Below, one piece after another: positions 13,036 through 15,182 of a stretch of 15,182 nucleotides of DNA. Position numbers and translations under genes: made by a program. The notes below the pieces were generated by a model that did not search any database, had not been told where the DNA came from, and saw nothing but the letters and a program-made list of their open reading frames with translations. Source of the DNA: Christensenella sp. UBA1431 (GTDB lineage Bacteria; Bacillota; Clostridia; Christensenellales; UBA1431). Position 1 is the stretch's first letter; each line of letters begins with the position of its first letter. The stretch is from the NCBI GenBank assembly GCA_002329665.1, contig DCTV01000037.1, positions 1 to 15,182 on the forward strand, given 5' to 3'.

Positions 13036-14322
13036 GTGAAAACGAACGAAACCCGTGTCAACGCCCCCTGGCTCAGGCTGGACAACGCGGCGAAGCTGTA
13101 CCCGGCGATCCAGAAAAAGGGCTGGTCGAGCGTCTTCCGCCTGTCTGCGCGCATGAGAGAGAAAGTGGATCCATCGCTGCTTCAGAAGGCGCTCGAACAG
13201 ACTCTGCCCAGGTTCCCCGGCTTCGCGGTACGCATGCGCCGGGGAGTTTTCTGGTATTATCTCGAACACAACGCGGGCACCCCGCTCGTTCGGCCGGAGG
13301 CCGCGAATCCCTGCCGCAGGATGCGCTGGCACGAAAACGGAGGTTTCCTCTTCCGGGTCAGTTATTACGAGCGCCGCATCGCGCTGGAAGTCTTTCACGC
13401 GCTGTGCGACGGCACGGGCGGGATGGCGTTTTTAAAGACGCTCCTTGCCCGTTACCAAACGCTCAAAGGGAACGCCGTGCCGGCTGCGGACGGCGTTTTC
13501 GACGTGGAGCAAGCCCCCCGGCCGGAGGAACTCGAGGACGCGTACGCCCGCTACGCCACCTCCAGCGTGCGGCAGAGCCGGCGCGAGCCGAAGGCGTACC
13601 AGGTACGGGGCAGGCGCGCCCCCAAAAACATGCTTCACATCATCGTCGGCGAACTCGATACCGTCAAGGCCCTCGCGGCGGCGCGCGGGTTCGGGGTCAC
13701 GCTCACCGAATACCTCGTTGCGGTGCTGATCCGCGCGCTGTATTTGCAGCAAAAAAGCGCCGGAAAGCGCGGAATAAAACCGGTGAAAGTCTCTGTGCCC
13801 GTCAACCTCAGGCGCTTTTTCCCCACCGAATCGGTGCGTAATTTTTCACAGTACGTAAATCCGGGGATCGATCCGAACTACGGGGATTATTCCTTCGAAG
13901 AGATCGCCGAACAGGTGCACCATTTCATGCGCATGAACGTGAACGCGAAGTTCCTCAACGCGCGGATGGCCGTGAACGTGGCCTCGGAACGCAACCCGTT
14001 GACGAGGGTCATGCCCCTGTTCATCAAAAAAGCGGTTTTGGCGCTGATCTTCAGGCGCGTGGGCGAGGCGCTGTTCACCAGCACGCTCACCAACCTGGGC
14101 GCCGTGCGCGTGCCGGCCCAACTCGCGGGGCATGTCGAACGGTTCGAGGCGATGCTCGGCCCGTCCTATAAAAACCCGGTGAACTGTGCGGCGGTCAGCT
14201 TCGAAAACAGGCTGGCCGTAAGCTTCGCGAGCACGATCTGCGAAACGGAGGTGGAGCGGCTGTTCTTTACACAGATCGTGAAACACGGCGTCCCCGTCAA
14301 AATCGAAAGCAACCGAACGTGA
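13036..14322 (+). CDS. HxxxDG acyltransferase (condensation / alcohol acetyltransferase-like)
   Basis: This 428-aa protein belongs to the CoA-dependent acyltransferase / condensation-domain superfamily. The catalytic HxxxDG is clear: FHALCDGTGG with H121 and D125. The N-terminus (PWLRLDNAAKLYPAIQ), RFPGFAVRMRRGVFWYYLE and the later VSVPVNLRRFFPTESVRNFS, the structural counterpart of the DFGW region, match proteins usually labelled alcohol acetyltransferase or uncharacterised condensation-like. The acyl donor and acceptor are unknown; transfer to an alcohol, lipid or sugar is possible. It has no carrier-protein domain and no clear membrane segment. The start is GTG 13036, with GGAGGGG upstream; the overlapping ATG at 13034 is followed at once by a stop. 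It is followed 8 bp later by a zinc-ribbon membrane protein, a pairing I recall from other Clostridia, suggesting that the two work on a membrane-linked product. Confidence 0.82.
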   Translation: MKTNETRVNAPWLRLDNAAKLYPAIQKKGWSSVFRLSARMREKVDPSLLQKALEQTLPRFPGFAVRMRRGVFWYYLEHNAGTPLVRPEAANPCRRMRWHENGGFLFRVSYYERRIALEVFHALCDGTGGMAFLKTLLARYQTLKGNAVPAADGVFDVEQAPRPEELEDAYARYATSSVRQSRREPKAYQVRGRRAPKNMLHIIVGELDTVKALAAARGFGVTLTEYLVAVLIRALYLQQKSAGKRGIKPVKVSVPVNLRRFFPTESVRNFSQYVNPGIDPNYGDYSFEEIAEQVHHFMRMNVNAKFLNARMAVNVASERNPLTRVMPLFIKKAVLALIFRRVGEALFTSTLTNLGAVRVPAQLAGHVERFEAMLGPSYKNPVNCAAVSFENRLAVSFASTICETEVERLFFTQIVKHGVPVKIESNRT

Positions 14323-14330
14323 GGTGCGAT

Positions 14331-15032
14331 ATGTCTTACTGTGTGAACTGCGGCGTGGAACTGGACAGGACCGCGAAGCGCTGCGCGCTCTGCGCGACGG
14401 AAGTCGTCAACCCCCGCTCTCCGGTGGACACGCGGTCCCCCAGGCCGTTCCCGGGGTACGTCGACAGGCTGGGGGCGGCTGACTCGCGGTTTTCGGCGCT
14501 GTTCATAGTCATGATGTGGGCTTTGCCTTCCGCCATATGCGTCGCCGTCAACCTGCTGTTTCATTCGAGCGGGTTCTGGGCCGCCTATCCCGTAGGCGCG
14601 CTGGGCCTTGTTTTCCTCTGCGCCGGCCTTCCGGCGCTTTTTCGGCGGGTTTCCGTTTACGTATTCCTGCTCATCGGCACGTGCGGGGCGCTCGCGTATC
14701 TCTATCTCATCGAGCTGCTGGGGCCGACGCACGGGTGGTGGGCGGCGGTCGCGCTGCCCATTACGCTGGCCGCTTCGGCATCGGTTTTCGTGCTCGTTGC
14801 GCTCGGGAAGAGGAAAGTGCGGCCATTGTACCTTTGCTGCATCGGGATGCTCGCGCCGGCGGCCGTGTCCGTGGCCGTCGAGACAACCTGCCTGCTCTAT
14901 ATCACCGGGGCGGTCACGCTGCGGTGGTCGGTCATCGTGACTGTCGTATGCCTGAGCATTTCGTTGTTATGCCTCGCGATCGGCCGGAACAGCCGCGCGA
15001 TGGCAAAGCTGCAGCGGCGCATGCATATCTGA
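14331..15032 (+). CDS. Zinc-ribbon six-helix membrane protein (DUF6320-like)
   Basis: This 233-aa protein starts with a compact zinc ribbon (C4-x2-C7 ... C18-x2-C21) and a Pro/Arg-rich linker, then six hydrophobic segments at about 55-77, 82-104, 108-130, 136-158, 165-190 and 198-217, and a basic tail (RAMAKLQRRMHI). This matches what is commonly annotated as DUF6320, a family I recall beside alcohol acetyltransferase-like genes; the family name is from memory and not verified here. ATG 14331 is preceded by GAGGTG. An in-frame GTG at 14319 overlaps the preceding stop but consumes the ribosome site. With only 8 bp between genes, it is coupled to the acyltransferase. It may anchor the enzyme or present or move its substrate. 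The function is unproven. Confidence 0.8.
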   Translation: MSYCVNCGVELDRTAKRCALCATEVVNPRSPVDTRSPRPFPGYVDRLGAADSRFSALFIVMMWALPSAICVAVNLLFHSSGFWAAYPVGALGLVFLCAGLPALFRRVSVYVFLLIGTCGALAYLYLIELLGPTHGWWAAVALPITLAASASVFVLVALGKRKVRPLYLCCIGMLAPAAVSVAVETTCLLYITGAVTLRWSVIVTVVCLSISLLCLAIGRNSRAMAKLQRRMHI

Positions 15033-15069
15033 CCGGCTGTCCCGGCTGCAGTTGGCGTAAAAAACAAAC

Positions 15070-15095
15070 GCCCGCAAACTCAAGGGTTTGCGGGC
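15070..15095 (-). terminator. Intrinsic terminator of the partial gene at the right end
   Basis: A perfect 10-bp stem (15070-15079 with 15086-15095, loop of 6) is followed on the minus strand by GTTTGTTTTTTACG. It terminates the minus-strand gene entering from the right and may also stop rightward transcripts of the acyltransferase operon, although the plus-strand tail is not T-rich. Confidence 0.85.
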
Positions 15096-15115
15096 ACGAA
15101 AAACGGTGGCGTTTT

Positions 15116-15182
15116 TCAAACGAAGTCCAGCGTCATGGTCCGCGGGTCCGAACCGACCCCGCGGTTTTCGTTCAGCGCGCTT
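15116..15182 (-). CDS. C-terminal fragment of an unidentified protein
   Basis: Only the last 21 codons lie in the window, reading SALNENRGVGSDPRTMTLDF then V and TGA. The frame is open to the window edge, and a strong terminator lies 20 bp downstream on the same strand, so this is probably the true 3' end of a gene. The fragment is too short for me to recognise. It is convergent with the acyltransferase operon. Confidence 0.55.
   Translation of the reverse strand, partial: SALNENRGVGSDPRTMTLDFV

Overview
The window looks like chromosomal sequence from a GC-rich member of the Clostridia (Firmicutes). The evidence is Bacillus/Clostridium-type PurF with a processed propeptide and four putative Fe-S cysteines, strong Shine-Dalgarno sequences, frequent TTG and GTG starts, and sigma-A style promoters. 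I cannot name a genus from sequence alone.

Layout. (1) 1-309: the 3' end of glmS and its terminator. (2) About 310-1930: a visibly AT-richer stretch of small accessory genes, mostly on the minus strand: a DUF2188 protein, a Cys-rich mini-protein, a 127-aa protein of unknown function, and an XRE repressor gene broken by one missing base. The same stretch holds a candidate plus-strand small RNA (about 898-968) and a perfect 33-bp operator-like palindrome between the repressor and a divergent 57-aa ORF. (3) 2150-4221: rsgA (ribosome-assembly GTPase), with a leader that can fold over its own ribosome binding site, then a putative iron-sulfur flavoprotein with its own promoter. (4) 4239-10931: purine biosynthesis in two divergent units. 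purA-purB-guaA run on the minus strand and cover the IMP-to-AMP and XMP-to-GMP branch steps. purC-purF run on the plus strand and cover upstream pathway steps. A 260-bp region with opposed promoters separates them. (5) 11018-11869: two small zinc-ribbon membrane proteins ending at a strong terminator. (6) 11987-12949: a D-2-hydroxyacid dehydrogenase. (7) 13036-15032: a translationally linked pair, an HxxxDG acyltransferase of the condensation/alcohol acetyltransferase type and a zinc-ribbon six-helix membrane protein resembling DUF6320. (8) The window ends in the 3' end of an unidentified minus-strand gene with its own terminator.

How it fits together. Most of the window is housekeeping metabolism. 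The parts most worth a second look are the rsgA leader, the small-RNA candidate with the accessory island around it, the broken repressor beside an intact palindrome, and the acyltransferase/membrane-protein pair. I see no CRISPR array, tRNA, rRNA, transposase or convincing riboswitch of a known class.
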